A DNA stretch of 64,000 nt from Adineta ricciae (lineage: Eukaryota; Rotifera; Eurotatoria; Adinetida; Adinetidae), in assembly GCA_905250025.1 (NCBI GenBank), contig CAJNOJ010000328.1, positions 20,794 to 84,793 of the forward strand. Reading direction: 5' to 3'. Both the position numbers and the translations under genes were made by a program. The stretch's first letter is position 1. Each line of letters opens with the position of its first letter. Below, piece by piece: positions 24,085 through 35,021 of this stretch. The notes beneath the pieces are model-generated. The model did not search any database. It was not told where the DNA came from and worked only from the letters and a program-made list of their open reading frames with translations.

Positions 24085-25448
24085 ATATTACAGAAAAAGT
24101 GTCAGAAATGAATTGAGAAAACTGTAGAATGGACAGAGTCGTTCATATTTTTCTTCGTTGTGATCTATGAAATTTAAATAAAAATTGACATCGATTAAAA
24201 AAAAGTTTCAACTACAGGAGAAAAGAAACGAATAAATAGTTGATTTTTTCCCTTTATTAGGTGAATTTTCAATATTACTTATGAAATCCTTCAGATAACG
24301 ATGTCCTTTTTTTGTTATGTAAAAACTGTGATAGTTAGACCCTATCAGTACATGTTGAGGGTGTGTGAGAGTGGGTGTGAGTATCTTCTTGTTCTATACT
24401 TTTACCTACACTCTAACTCTTACCCAAAGCAATAGCTCAATGTCGTATTTAGAATGCAGAGAGTGCGTTTAAAACTGCACCAAAACTCTTTGGTCAGTCA
24501 TATACAGTACATGTACATAATGACTTTTCTATGAAAACAGTATTATTTGCAGCTTTGGGAGACAAATGTGAAGCTACTCATTTGAGACGGCAGCATACGA
24601 CACCTTTCGAATACTTTTTCCTCAATCAATGATATTATTCTGTCATTTTCATTTTGCAAAGAACATCATGAAGCATTTGAAAAAAATGCGTAAGTTAGTG
24701 CATGCATATCTAAACAAATATATGCACATGAATTATTTCTGCAGACTTTTTTCATCCGTAGAAGAAAATGATCTTATTGAATTTTTAAAGCGGTCCATTA
24801 TTAACATTGAAACATAAGCTGAAAGATCTTTGGAACAATATTACACGTACTAATCGATCGTCAAGTCATCTTTTCATAAAGAAAAAATCGCTGAAATCAA
24901 CACTGACTGACATAGCGTCACTTCGTACAACTGCAACAATTGCTACTAATACGACGCACACAAAAATATAACTTCTTAGTACTGATTCTTTTTACTATCT
25001 CGTATAAGCTGTTGGGTATGAATACTAAATGGAATGTACCTGTTCTGACTATTCAGCAGCGTTTGGTTTTTTGATTATCTTTCAGGTTTAAATAGTAACG
25101 AGTAGAATTCTCGATATTTACTATTCCTTGTAATTGTAAAAACTCCTTTAATTTCGCCTCAATTCGTTTTGGTGTCTGTTTCAGAGAATATTTCTTAGCG
25201 ATTTTGAAGCAATTTTTCGAAAGAAAATCGATTGTCAGATTAGGCATATTTCTCCAAATAATCGGGTTATGCGAACGAATCTGTGCCAGTTCTACAGCAA
25301 CATATGCAAAATCGCTGGCTTGGACACAAATATATTTCATGTGATCAACTGTAAGAACATCTCCTTAAAATGACTATCTTTCACCTCGTTAGTCATTTGT
25401 GTTCATAATTCACAGGAAGGTACTCCGCTGTGACCAATTGTTTCGTCA
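24085..25448. other. Intergenic, no gene supported
   Basis: Contains a G-rich tract of the form GAGGGTGTGTGAGAGTGGGTG at 24356-24376. A minus-strand open frame at 25053-25340 (95 residues) has no domain I recognise and may be chance. Confidence 0.35.
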
Positions 25449-26720
25449 ATGCATACACCGACAACCAGCATTTCTAAATTTCTCGATCAATTACTTCGAC
25501 CGTTGTTTGATAAACACGTTCGTTCAACAATAAATATTGACGATGTTGATCTCATTCGCTGTCTCGAAGTATATGCCGCAAATGACTATTTGGAACCAAC
25601 AACTTTATTCCACCTGATGCCATTCGGAAATTAGCTCATCTGATTTTGACAGAAAAATGTGTTTACGTATGATAAGAAATTCCATCGACAAGTAGTCGAT
25701 GATGCAATGGGATCAGCTTTTACTCGAACTTTGGCCAATATCTTTATGTGGAAATGGGAAAAACCGTTTGTCCTTTATCAAACAAGTTCAAATGAAACTT
25801 ATGGTCGGCACGTTTACCTTTTGATTTAAGTGCTATACCAGCAACTTATCTATCTCATTGCTCTTTACTACAGATAGATTGATGACATCATCTGTACATC
25901 GAACGAATCTTTCGATAAAATCAATCGAATGTTAGATGAAGCCAACTTATTTCGTCCCAATATCAAATTAGTGCGTCAAATTGGCTCAAGCGTATCATTT
26001 TTCGATGTTCAGATCGAAAATAAAAGTGGCACATTGCTAACATCAGTTCATCACAAAGAAGCAGCAGAACCGTATGTGATAACATTTACACCTAATCATC
26101 CAAAGCATGTATTCACGAATGTCAGCTATACGGCACTTTTACGAGCCATTCGATATTCTTCAACATTATCAACATTTGAAAGTGAACGATGCTCCATCAA
26201 ATTAATGTTGTTGTATAACGGGTAAGATAAACGTACCGATTTCTCAATCTAATCATTCTCTTATTCACAATTTGTAGGCATTCACCCCGATTCATTCAAT
26301 ACATTCTTTGCTGTCAATGAAGCAAATCAAAATGTGACCATTATCATATACAATGATGATGATTTTCGCAATAAACACCAAGCGCCATTACATAGACTAA
26401 CTATTCCAGAAATGGCTGTCCAATCAAGGATATCAAGAGCAGCATATAGTAACAATGAAAACTCTACATATAATCAAATGAATCCATCAAATAATAACCA
26501 TCTATCTAAATGGAATACTAATATCATTGTCCGTTACACTTATGAAAATCGATTAGCGGGCTGCAAAAAAGATATCCATCAATTTTGGGACCAACACTTT
26601 CAGCACACTTCCGTAGTCAGCGCACGCCTGACAATAGATAATGCAATCAAAAACTTCCTCACTATATATCCTTGTATATATACGTACTCGTTTCTTCTAT
26701 GCGCCTCCGATTCATCATAC
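25449..26720 (+). pseudogene. Penelope-like element reverse transcriptase relic
   Basis: Three frames carry successive pieces of a reverse transcriptase. The first (25449-25634) has a TSISKFLDQLLRPLFDKHV-like block. Around 25700-25790 comes a block with ANIFMWKWEKPF, characteristic of Penelope-like RTs. Around 25875 is YIDDI, split by a frameshift, which is the catalytic YxDD. The 25929-26225 frame continues with SFFDVQI and HPKHVF, and 26334-26723 adds a C-terminal region. Multiple frameshifts and stops show it is dead. No GIY-YIG endonuclease domain was seen downstream, as in the endonuclease-deficient telomere-associated bdelloid elements. A CACCCTCACCCTCA tract follows at 26830. Confidence 0.7.
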
Positions 26721-26966
26721 TAAGCTACTAAAGTTGACAATTACTACGATCATTTAAGTGATTACATAGTCTAGTACCAACTGAGGAGACCCTTGAGCAA
26801 GATCGAAACGCGTCTTGATTTTGCTTTGGCACCCTCACCCTCAAGACATTAATTTATGCATGTGGAAGAATTCAAGTTACGACTTATATATATTCTCATG
26901 CACGTAGATTTTCCGAAAAAGTAAACAACGAAATGAAAAAAAGGGACATAATTCAACTTTAGAAGA

Positions 26967-27710
26967 TCAATAAAAACTTTTCTCGCTGACATCTGATACT
27001 ATTGATACTTGTGATCCATCAGCATGTGATTTTGGCACCAGTTGCCTTATTTCATATTCATAGATATTTGGTTTTGAACCGTGTAATTGTTGGTGTTCTT
27101 CATATTCTTGTTTTTCGATTTGTTTACGAATTGTTAACCGATTAGATGAATTAGAAAGATGTTTGTTTACTGTTATATTGCCGTTTTTGCAAACAGTTCG
27201 AAAGAAATCGGATGTTAATAATTTCTCAATTTCATCGTCATCAATATGCCCTTCATCATGTGGTTGAATTCTAGACAATGTCGATTGAAGATTAAGAGAA
27301 TTCGTATCAGATATTGAATCAATCTTTAGTTGTTCAGCTGGTACGTATATTGTGTTAATACTACAATGAGACGAACCAATTGGAATAGTCTCACTATCTA
27401 ATGAATTAGTATCCAACAATGGAATTTTTTGTTCTACCATTGGTTCGAACAACAATGTACTACCAATCTTTTCACTCTGTATCTTTTTTCTTGGTGAATT
27501 ATGATCGGATTCTAAACCGTAACGATAGTTTTTGCTTCGTTTATTTTGACCTATAGAGAAAAAAGTTTTCTACAGATAATATTTCTCATATGAGAAAATT
27601 AGACTTACATGAAACACAGGAAAATGTGGATGACATAATAGTACGAAATAAAGAAGAAAGTAATGGCATGCTGGCAATAGGCAAAAACAAAGAAATGTGC
27701 CAAATTTGTA
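26967..27710 (-). CDS. 3' exons of a membrane protein gene, 5' part missing
   Basis: On the minus strand an exon from about 27710 to 27609 encodes a hydrophobic helix (WHISLFLPIASMPLLSSLF) and a Cys-Ser stretch. A 58-nt intron (27608-27551, GTAAGT...CTATAG) leads in phase to the last exon, 27550-26967. That exon encodes a hydrophilic tail of about 190 residues rich in Ser, Asn, Asp and Glu, including a basic QNKRSKNYR start. This looks like the last membrane helix and cytoplasmic tail of a larger protein. I find no convincing upstream exons before the SDR relic, so the gene may be truncated. No family recognised. Confidence 0.4.
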
Positions 27711-27989
27711 GTCTTCTTATACTTTTGTATTTGTTTAAAGCAATGCTTTTACACGTGTAGTTTATTGATGAAAATATTTCATACAAAGAAAAAAAGAAAA
27801 ACTTCATTCGTTTTTTTTACTTAGTAGAAAAAAGACGTTGAGAGTCAACACAAAGCAGTAAATCGAAGGATAACGAGAAAAATAATAGAAGGAGCATGAT
27901 GACGTGACTTGTTTGTGTATATAACTAAATAATAAGATATACGACGTACATTATTGACTGATAATAACTATATAGCGATAATAAGAAAA

Positions 27990-28594
27990 ACTGGGTAACC
28001 TTCCCGGAAAGATTGCTTTAACCATAGGTGACCTAGAAGATATAGGTTTTGCTACTACTCAATAATTTCATGTCCTTATTACTGGTCGACGTCAAGATGC
28101 TCTTGATGATACGCTAACAAAACTTGGCAGTAATAAAATAACTGCAATCAAAGGTGATGTATCGTATATGGACGATTTCGACAAACTGTGCGATGTGGTT
28201 AAAAAAAGAAAAAGGATATTTAAACATTGTTTTTGCTAATGCCGGTGCATACGAAGTAGTACTGTTAGATTCTATAAACGACTCATATTTTGATCGTTTG
28301 TTTAATACTAGTGTCAAAAAAATGTGATTTATTATTCAAAAAGCATTACCAATACTAATAGATGGTGGATCGATTATCTTGAATGTATCTATTCTTACTA
28401 CGAAAGTATTTCCTTATCATAGTGTTTACAGTGCTACAAAGGTTGCTAGTCGTTCTTTTGCTCGTTGTTGAGCAATTGATTTGAAAAATTCACAAATTCG
28501 GGTAAATGGTTTGAGCGCAAAACCAACAGAGACCTCAGCAATCAAAAATATTGTTAATGCTGAAGAGAAAAGAAGAAAATCTACGCCTCGTTAG
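27990..28594 (+). pseudogene. Short-chain dehydrogenase/reductase relic
   Basis: Across several frames an SDR fold is readable in order: a degraded N-terminal GxxxGxG segment (GDLEDIGFATTQ), VLITGRRQDALDDTL, KGDVS, FANAGA (the NAG motif), GGSIILNVS, the catalytic YSATK at about 28430, and a C-terminal RVNGLSAKPTET. It is broken by in-frame stops near 28050, 28326 and 28470 and by a frameshift in the A/G run near 28205. Bacterial-type SDRs of this kind are frequent among horizontally acquired bdelloid genes; that origin is an inference here. Confidence 0.65.
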
Positions 28595-28895
28595 ACGATC
28601 TTACAGTACTACGTAGAATGTGGCTTCTTCTATCTCGATTCTTGAGACTCACTATAAAAAGTTTGTCTTCTGCCGAGATAGTCTTGTAATTCATGCAATG
28701 ATCGAATTTTTCTTTCATTGCCGTTTTCATAGCCAATTCCATATCAGATGATGCATTTCGATTCAAATAATGACGAAGTGATTCAAGAACTACATACGTG
28801 AAACCGAATGATGGATATTTGCTGGTCGATAACATCTCAGTCGCTTCAGCAAAGTATGAAAGACATTCAAACAGCATAGAGAGAATTATACCCAT
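28581..28895 (-). pseudogene. hAT-type transposase fragment
   Basis: About 104 residues that match the region of BED/hAT transposases upstream of the dimerisation domain. The pattern is FFxxATxxLSxxKYP followed by a hydrophobic LExLRHYLN segment and MKTAMKEKFDHC. It has no BED finger and no C-terminal dimerisation block nearby, so it is a scrap. It overlaps the tail of the SDR relic on the other strand. Confidence 0.5.
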
Positions 28896-29328
28896 TCTTC
28901 ATTCGGCGATTTCAAATTAATTAGATGTGCTTGTTTCTTGACTGAGACTCCGTTGATTTGAGAGAGATTTCGGTAGATGACAGGCAAGATGGATTGATAT
29001 AAAGATGAATTATTCGTAGTGTAAAGTTTTAAACTGATGTATTTGACGGATTCGTTTCTTTTTTGAATATTTCATTTGTTTTTTAGAAATGAGCGTGAAT
29101 GAAGGAGTTGTTGACTTATAACGATAAAAGAAAGAGAAGAGATGAAATAAATTCTTATTTAAGTAGATAATCAACAAGATATGCTGACAAAAACAATGTT
29201 CCTCTTTTATGATATTCTTTAAGAATTGAAAGTTGGAAAAAATGTTCTGACGTGCGTGAGATGATTTATAACGTGAAATCTATTCAAGTAATTCGGTTAA
29301 GAGTGAGCATAAGTGGTTACCCTCATTC
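28896..29328. other. Intergenic, no gene seen
   Basis: AT-rich 3' flank of the epimerase gene. Confidence 0.4.
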
Positions 29329-30336
29329 CTATTTTAAATTTTCAAAATACCATTTGCAAACGAATTCCAATCCTTGCGAAGTATTACATTTCGGTTGGTA
29401 TGATAGAATATTTTTAGCTTTTTCGATAGAAGCTTGAGAATGTGGAATATCTCCCAGTCGTTCAATACCATAGATAGGTTTAATATCAGCAATAATTGGA
29501 TCATAACAAGAAAGATTAGAGCGTAAACTGGTAAATAATTCATTTAATGTTGTTTTTCCGCCAGATGCTACATTGATTATTATATTTATCTGAGTAATCT
29601 TAGGTGAGTTTTCATTTGTATTTAATCGTTCAAGAATAATATTAGTGGAAGTTACCATAGCAAGTTCATTAGCTTGTATAACATTATCAATGTAGGTAAA
29701 ATCTCGAGAATAACTTCCATCACCATTGATTATTGGTCGTTCATGTTTGATCAAACATTTGATAAATAATGGAATCACTGCTGCATAAGAACCATTTGGA
29801 TTTTGTCGTTTACCAAAAACATTAAAATAACGTAATCCAATTGTTTCAATTCCATATAAGTTGGTGAATATTTGTGCATAAAGCTCGTTAACATATTTAG
29901 TAATTGCGTAAGGTGACAATGGTTTACCAATATTTTCCTCAACTTTTGGTAATTCTTTTGAATCTCCATATGTTGATGATGAAGCTGCATAAATAAATCG
30001 TTTTACACCGGCATCGCGTGCAGCAACAAGCATGTTTAAGAAACCATCAATATTTACTGAATTTGTGGTAATAGGATCATCTATTGAGCGTGGTACACTT
30101 CCTAACGCCGCTTGATGAAAAACATAATCAACATTCTGAACGGCTTTTCGACACGTCTCAATATTTCGAATATCGCCTTCAATAAGTTCAAATGATGAAT
30201 TGAGTAAAAACGACTCAATATTATGACGATATCCTGTAGAAAAATTATCTAGACAGATTACTTGATGATTTTGAAGAAAGTATTCACAAAGATTCGAACC
30301 AATAAATCCTGCGCCACCTGTAATCAATATTTTCAT
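29329..30336 (-). CDS. UDP-N-acetylglucosamine C4-epimerase (WbpP/TviC type), bacterial-like
   Basis: Intronless, 335 residues, full length for the family. Extended SDR fold: the NAD-binding GGAGFIGS at residues 7-14, LDNFSTG at 29-35, the SSSTYGD catalytic Ser/Thr region at 119-125, and Tyr143/Lys147 in SPYAITK. The WbpP/TviC hallmark blocks QAALGSVPRS, NVNIDGFLN-like, LRYFNVFGKRQNPNGSYAAVIP and INGDGSYSRDF are all present, which sets it apart from GalE or UDP-glucuronate decarboxylases. It would interconvert UDP-GlcNAc(A) and UDP-GalNAc(A) in the cytosol. It lies 62 bp downstream of the matching dehydrogenase on the same strand, the order seen in bacterial tviB-tviC and wbpO-wbpP clusters. 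Codon use is AT-rich like its neighbours. A CATATTTTAG acceptor-like site ends 11 nt before the ATG. Confidence 0.9.
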   Translation of the reverse strand: MKILITGGAGFIGSNLCEYFLQNHQVICLDNFSTGYRHNIESFLLNSSFELIEGDIRNIETCRKAVQNVDYVFHQAALGSVPRSIDDPITTNSVNIDGFLNMLVAARDAGVKRFIYAASSSTYGDSKELPKVEENIGKPLSPYAITKYVNELYAQIFTNLYGIETIGLRYFNVFGKRQNPNGSYAAVIPLFIKCLIKHERPIINGDGSYSRDFTYIDNVIQANELAMVTSTNIILERLNTNENSPKITQINIIINVASGGKTTLNELFTSLRSNLSCYDPIIADIKPIYGIERLGDIPHSQASIEKAKNILSYQPKCNTSQGLEFVCKWYFENLK

Positions 30337-30398
30337 TTTAAATTAATCTAAAATATGAAGAAGTCATTTTTATTAACAGAAAGAAAAAAATGATAAAA
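30337..30398 (-). promoter_or_regulatory. 62-nt intercistronic spacer with acceptor-like site
   Basis: Reading on the minus strand after the dehydrogenase stop there are pyrimidine-rich runs (TTTTTTTCTTTCTG) and then CTTCATATTTTAG, ending at 30348, 11 nt before the epimerase ATG. This has the form of a 3' splice site with no donor exon, as expected for spliced-leader trans-splicing. There is no room for an ordinary promoter. Confidence 0.4.
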
Positions 30399-31679
30399 TT
30401 ATAATCGTCCATCAACAATATCTTTTGGTAAAATTCCTTTAACATCGTAAAGAACTTTATTAGCGGTTGACATTGAAGAAAAATCATACAAAGAAAATTC
30501 TTGATGAGCTACTGCAATAATAACTGTATCATAATTTTCAATAATTATTTTCTTATTAATCATCTGAAATTCATTTGTAGATTTAAGAGTAATTTTATAT
30601 TCATTATAAACTTTTTCTGAATCTGCCCATGGATCAACAACATCCACGAGACAACCAAATTCTATTAATTTATTAATAATATCAATAACTTTAGAATTTC
30701 GAATATCATGGCAATTTTCTTTAAAAGTTATACCTAAAATTAATATTTTTGCACCATTAATTTGTATATTTTTACGTATCATTAATTTAATAACTTGTTC
30801 AACAATAAAACATCCCATACTATCATTCATGCGACGTGCGCTTGAGACAATTTCTGGATAATAGTTTAATTGACAAGCTTTATGTATTAAATAATATGAG
30901 TCAATACCAATACAATGACCACCAACTAATCCTGGTTCATATGGAATAAAATTCCATTTTGTTCGAGCAGCTTTTAATACTTCATGAGTATCAAGATTCA
31001 TCAATCGAAAAATACGTGTTATTTCATTCATAAGAGCAATATTGACATCACGTTGAACATTTTCAAGCATTTTCGCTGCTTCTGCTACTCGAACAGATGG
31101 TGCTACGTATGTACCTGCTGGAATTATTTCTTGATAAAGTTCATTTATTTCTTGACTAATCGCAGGTGTTGAACCTGAAATAATTTTACAAACATTACTC
31201 AGTTGATGATTTTGATCTCCGGGATTGATACGTTCAGGTGAATATCCACAAAAAAAGTTTTCATTATATTTTAAACCGCTTATTCGTTCTAAAATTGGAA
31301 CACATTCATCTTCTGTTACACCAGGATAAACAGTTGATTCGTATATAACTATATCGTCCTGTTTTAAAATTTTTCCAATCATTTCTGATGATTTCAATAG
31401 ATTTGACAAATCAGGTTGGCGTTGTGCATTAACTGGTGTTGGAACAGCAACTATAAATATTTGCGCCGAACGAAGATCATCTAATGAATAAGAATATTGA
31501 AGAAATTCAACACATTTTAAGTTTTCGCTTGAAAATTCATTTGTAGAATCATGACCAAGTTTAAGTTCATTTATTCGATCTTTGTTAACATCGAAACCAA
31601 TTGTCGGACGATATTTTCCGAATTCAATACTTAAAGGAAGTCCAACATAACCTAGACCTATGACAGCAATAGTTTTCAT
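30399..31679 (-). CDS. UDP-N-acetyl-D-hexosamine 6-dehydrogenase (WbpO/TviB type), bacterial-like
   Basis: Intronless, 426 residues, full length for the UDP-glucose/GDP-mannose dehydrogenase superfamily. It has the Rossmann GLGYVGLP at residues 8-15, VPTPV at 79-83, YESTVYPG at 113-120, PERINPGD at 148-155, the AAKMLENVQRDVNIALMNE block with Lys203, and the catalytic Cys256 in GGHCIGID. The C-terminal domain has GITFKENCHDIRNSK and a VDPWAD block. The pattern fits the bacterial UDP-GlcNAc/UDP-GalNAc dehydrogenases rather than animal UGDH. It would oxidise UDP-GlcNAc to UDP-GlcNAcA using NAD+, feeding the epimerase just downstream. TTTTTTTAG abuts the ATG, a possible trans-splice acceptor. Horizontal origin is inferred from the absence of introns, the family and the gene order. 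Confidence 0.9.
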   Translation of the reverse strand: MKTIAVIGLGYVGLPLSIEFGKYRPTIGFDVNKDRINELKLGHDSTNEFSSENLKCVEFLQYSYSLDDLRSAQIFIVAVPTPVNAQRQPDLSNLLKSSEMIGKILKQDDIVIYESTVYPGVTEDECVPILERISGLKYNENFFCGYSPERINPGDQNHQLSNVCKIISGSTPAISQEINELYQEIIPAGTYVAPSVRVAEAAKMLENVQRDVNIALMNEITRIFRLMNLDTHEVLKAARTKWNFIPYEPGLVGGHCIGIDSYYLIHKACQLNYYPEIVSSARRMNDSMGCFIVEQVIKLMIRKNIQINGAKILILGITFKENCHDIRNSKVIDIINKLIEFGCLVDVVDPWADSEKVYNEYKITLKSTNEFQMINKKIIIENYDTVIIAVAHQEFSLYDFSSMSTANKVLYDVKGILPKDIVDGRL

Positions 31680-31905
31680 CTAAAAAAATGTCGAACCATC
31701 ATATTATATTTCCTTAATTCAATGAACCCTTGAGGAATCTTTCGCAGCTTTTAACTCGACTACAATAACACTCACTAGAAAATTTTACAGTATAGTAAAG
31801 AAGAAGAATCTATCTGTGATGTATGTAGCTTTATTGTCGATAAAACACCATCATCCAAATCAAACCACACGTATATATACATGTAGATAATATATGTGTG
31901 AGGAT
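31680..31905. promoter_or_regulatory. Upstream flank of the sugar-nucleotide gene pair
   Basis: The only candidate promoter region for both genes. AT-rich. TTTTTTTAG ends directly before the dehydrogenase ATG (minus strand). No recognised element. Confidence 0.25.
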
Positions 31906-34393
31906 GGAAGAGGGAAAGCATGGAATGAGCGAGGAGTGAAGAGGAGAGAATGGAATGAAAGAGATGTAAGTATCTCCAGAAGGAGAAGAATCATGGACGA
32001 ACTCCATAACACTATCGAAATAATACTCATTAACTCGTATTCCTATCACATGGATGATTCAAGGATACGTTTTATTTAATAAGGAAAACAAAAAAATATA
32101 TTACAATGACGCAGAACGAAGCAAACAGGATGGTTGGATAATTATACGATATTGATATACGCTATTACCACTGAGTGATAATATTTTTTTTCTCGAGTCA
32201 ACAGAGTACGATATATGCACTCATTCAAGAGTATTCTTCTTATCAATCTATTTTGAGTATTAGTATTCATTTTATACCCTCATTTCAATAGAGGGCATTC
32301 GATTACATCGAAAGAATATGGAGACAAATAACTTGGTTACACGTGTTTCATCAATATGATAAGGTGTTTCGGTAAAAATCGTTCGACTCAATGAGTGCAA
32401 AGACGGTTATATGGCTATGATTGGTGCAGTTGTGCTATGAATTGTCATAAAAATAGTTCTTTTTGAATATAAACTTCATCCATAATGTCTTTGTGAAACA
32501 AGGTTGTATTTAACCTTTTGTAGTGCGTATTTCGTAGTCCTTGACAGACGTTGTTGAGAAGAAATAATGCACTCTTCGTTCTGGCTAAAACTAATAGGTT
32601 TTTCTTTTTTGAAAATCTCAACGAAATGAAACTTTGTATTAAATCTGCTCTTATGAAACCACTGTTTCTCAAAATATATTTCGTAAAATAACTATGAAAA
32701 ATAATAATCACATATTTTCAAAATCTTGTCTGATGCAAAGAAATGCGACACTAACTCGAGTCGTATACCTCGTACCAGAAGCGTTTCTCATCAGAGTCAC
32801 TCATTCAATATTATCATCTAATTACGTCTTTGATGTTCTTGAACCTGACTTTCATAAGTGTATATTAAGAAAATTCGATGTTAGATTATAAATCAAAAAA
32901 CAAATTAACTCATATTCTTTTGGATACTAGCCAATTTGCTAGTCTCGACTTTTGCTTCTCAGCAATCGATCAAATATCAACATATATGTAAGTTTAATTG
33001 ATGTGCTTTTGAAAATCAGTTAATAAGAGAAATGCAGAGAGTTTAATTTCGCCGACGCGTTTCGGGTTATTTATTAAAATTTAAACACTCATCAGGGCTC
33101 TGCATAAGCACCAAATTGAAAAAATGTGTTCGAGAAAGGAAAAAAAACAGAAGAAGGCGCATTATTAATTTAGTAGTTTGAACAAACTATCTTGGCTTGG
33201 TTTCAAATCAAATATTAATGTTACACTATGAGTAAATAAGAAAAATTTTTTAAATCACTAAATGTACAGATAGTTGATCTAATGTATTTGATGGTTTCGG
33301 TTAATTGGCCACGTGCCAAACGATATGTTGAGATTTTCAAATTACTGGCTGTTTTCATTTTTAATGAATAGCAATAATTAAATATAAACCATTCACCGAA
33401 CCAAATCTTCGTGCAATTTAATAGTAATTCAAGAAATCGAATTTTGGAATCCGAAGTAACAATGTAAGAAGGTATTTATCCTTGATCAAAATAAATTCGA
33501 ATAACATACCAATTTGTCTAGTAAATTTTTCAGTCCATGTATGTCTACTGTTTGAAATCCAACGGCTTGGAAAAGTTGGGAAAATGACCAATGATAAAAA
33601 TTCATAATATTTATCTAATAATAGTAAATATGAAACCGACTGTTTAGTAAAATCCAAATCATATTGATAATAGAGCCAGTTTGAAAGATCAGCAATCATA
33701 AAAAGTTGGCAAAATGCCAAATGATATGTGTGACTTCAATGTTTTCAAATAATTGGCCATGGAACATTAATATCAATTGTTTATTATTCTTTATCCACGA
33801 GCATCGAATTTAGAGATTCTGGACGATTGGCAGAATGCCAAATGATCAAAGAAATGTATTTTTGTAAATAACGTGAAACGCTTTCAGCATAATACCCTAC
33901 GGGATTAAAAATGTGAAACGCGATCGACCTGCTACAATAAGGATAATAATGATTTGTACGTAATATTTTTGTTTGATATTGTTGATTGAGAAACGCAGGA
34001 AACATTCTATACGGGTGTTGTTCAAAGAAAATCGTTTAGTTTGAATATAGGACGTTTGATTTATTGAAATTTGAAAGGCTGAAGACGGGATGTTTCATTG
34101 GAGATAAAAGATGATTCAACTGTTTAGTCAATTGAGAGAGAACGGATTTCTGTTTCGAGTTTGATATTTTATTATCAAGAAAAAACGAAACGATTATTTA
34201 AGGAGATTAGAGAAGCTCGAAAAATGTTTCAACGAATAATTGTTTTAGATTTGAATACTATGGATTTCAATATTTATGACAGTTTTATTTTTTGAATTTT
34301 ACATAATTGAAAGACTAATTGATGATAATGTTAATAAAACTGATTCTTTTCCCAACAAATCTTCTTCTGATAAATGAGTGTGATTGCATTGTT

Positions 34394-34693
34394 CTAATAG
34401 TTGTTTGATTTTTGTTTTTCAATGATCAATTCCACCGATTTATCATCAGATGTATTAATAGTTTCTTTCAATCGATTCTCTTCGACATCGTTTTTGGTGA
34501 TATATCTCGTCTTACATCGCTTACATTTCACACTTCTTTCAGTTATTTCAACTTCTTTAGAATAACACTTCGCACACACCGGTTGTTGTTTAATTAATCC
34601 GATTGAAACGATGTTGCCAATTACATTTATATCGTGATCAAATTCAACAACTTCAGACGTTTGCACCCGAGCTGAGCACAGGACAGGATTCAT
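34394..34693 (-). CDS. Short protein with RPA-like zinc ribbon
   Basis: 99 residues. The centre has CAKC...CKRC separated by 13 residues, followed by RYITKND, resembling the zinc ribbon in the C-terminal OB fold of replication protein A subunit 1 and the RPA-like proteins encoded by some mobile elements. The preceding DHDINVIGNIVSIGLIKQQPV fits an OB strand. It is far shorter than RPA1, so it is a fragment or an element remnant. Most of the frame is absent from copy B of the block. Confidence 0.3.
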   Translation of the reverse strand: MNPVLCSARVQTSEVVEFDHDINVIGNIVSIGLIKQQPVCAKCYSKEVEITERSVKCKRCKTRYITKNDVEENRLKETINTSDDKSVELIIEKQKSNNY

Positions 34694-35021
34694 CGCCCGT
34701 CCTGCCGTGCGGCATGATAAGTTGTTACAAATTTTACTTTAAAGCTCCTACACGACTTCTAGTAATTCATAGCGACCAATATTCCTATTTCTACCATAGA
34801 GGTCACTCACAGACAGTCACATACTCTGTGACTATAATTCGTCGAGATGCACACGAGTGTTGCATCATTTACAGAAACAAACTAACTATACGTTAAATGT
34901 TAAATATAGACTGATAATAGTCAACAGTCGACTATTCCTCTCGTCCATATGTACAAGTATTCCTTTACAACACGTCGATTGTTTGTTTTCAGATTTGTAT
35001 TAAATTCAAAGAAAGTGAATT

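Noticed and set aside
25053..25340. 95-residue minus-strand frame
   Set aside because: No recognisable motif or gene context; kept only as a note.
26967..27710. Idea that the membrane helix and tail belong to a rhodopsin-like receptor
   Set aside because: No other helices or NPxxY-like motif found upstream.
33418..34005. Minus-strand frames partly conserved in copy B
   Set aside because: They are conserved only because the whole block is duplicated. They differ by indels and shifts, and no domain is seen.
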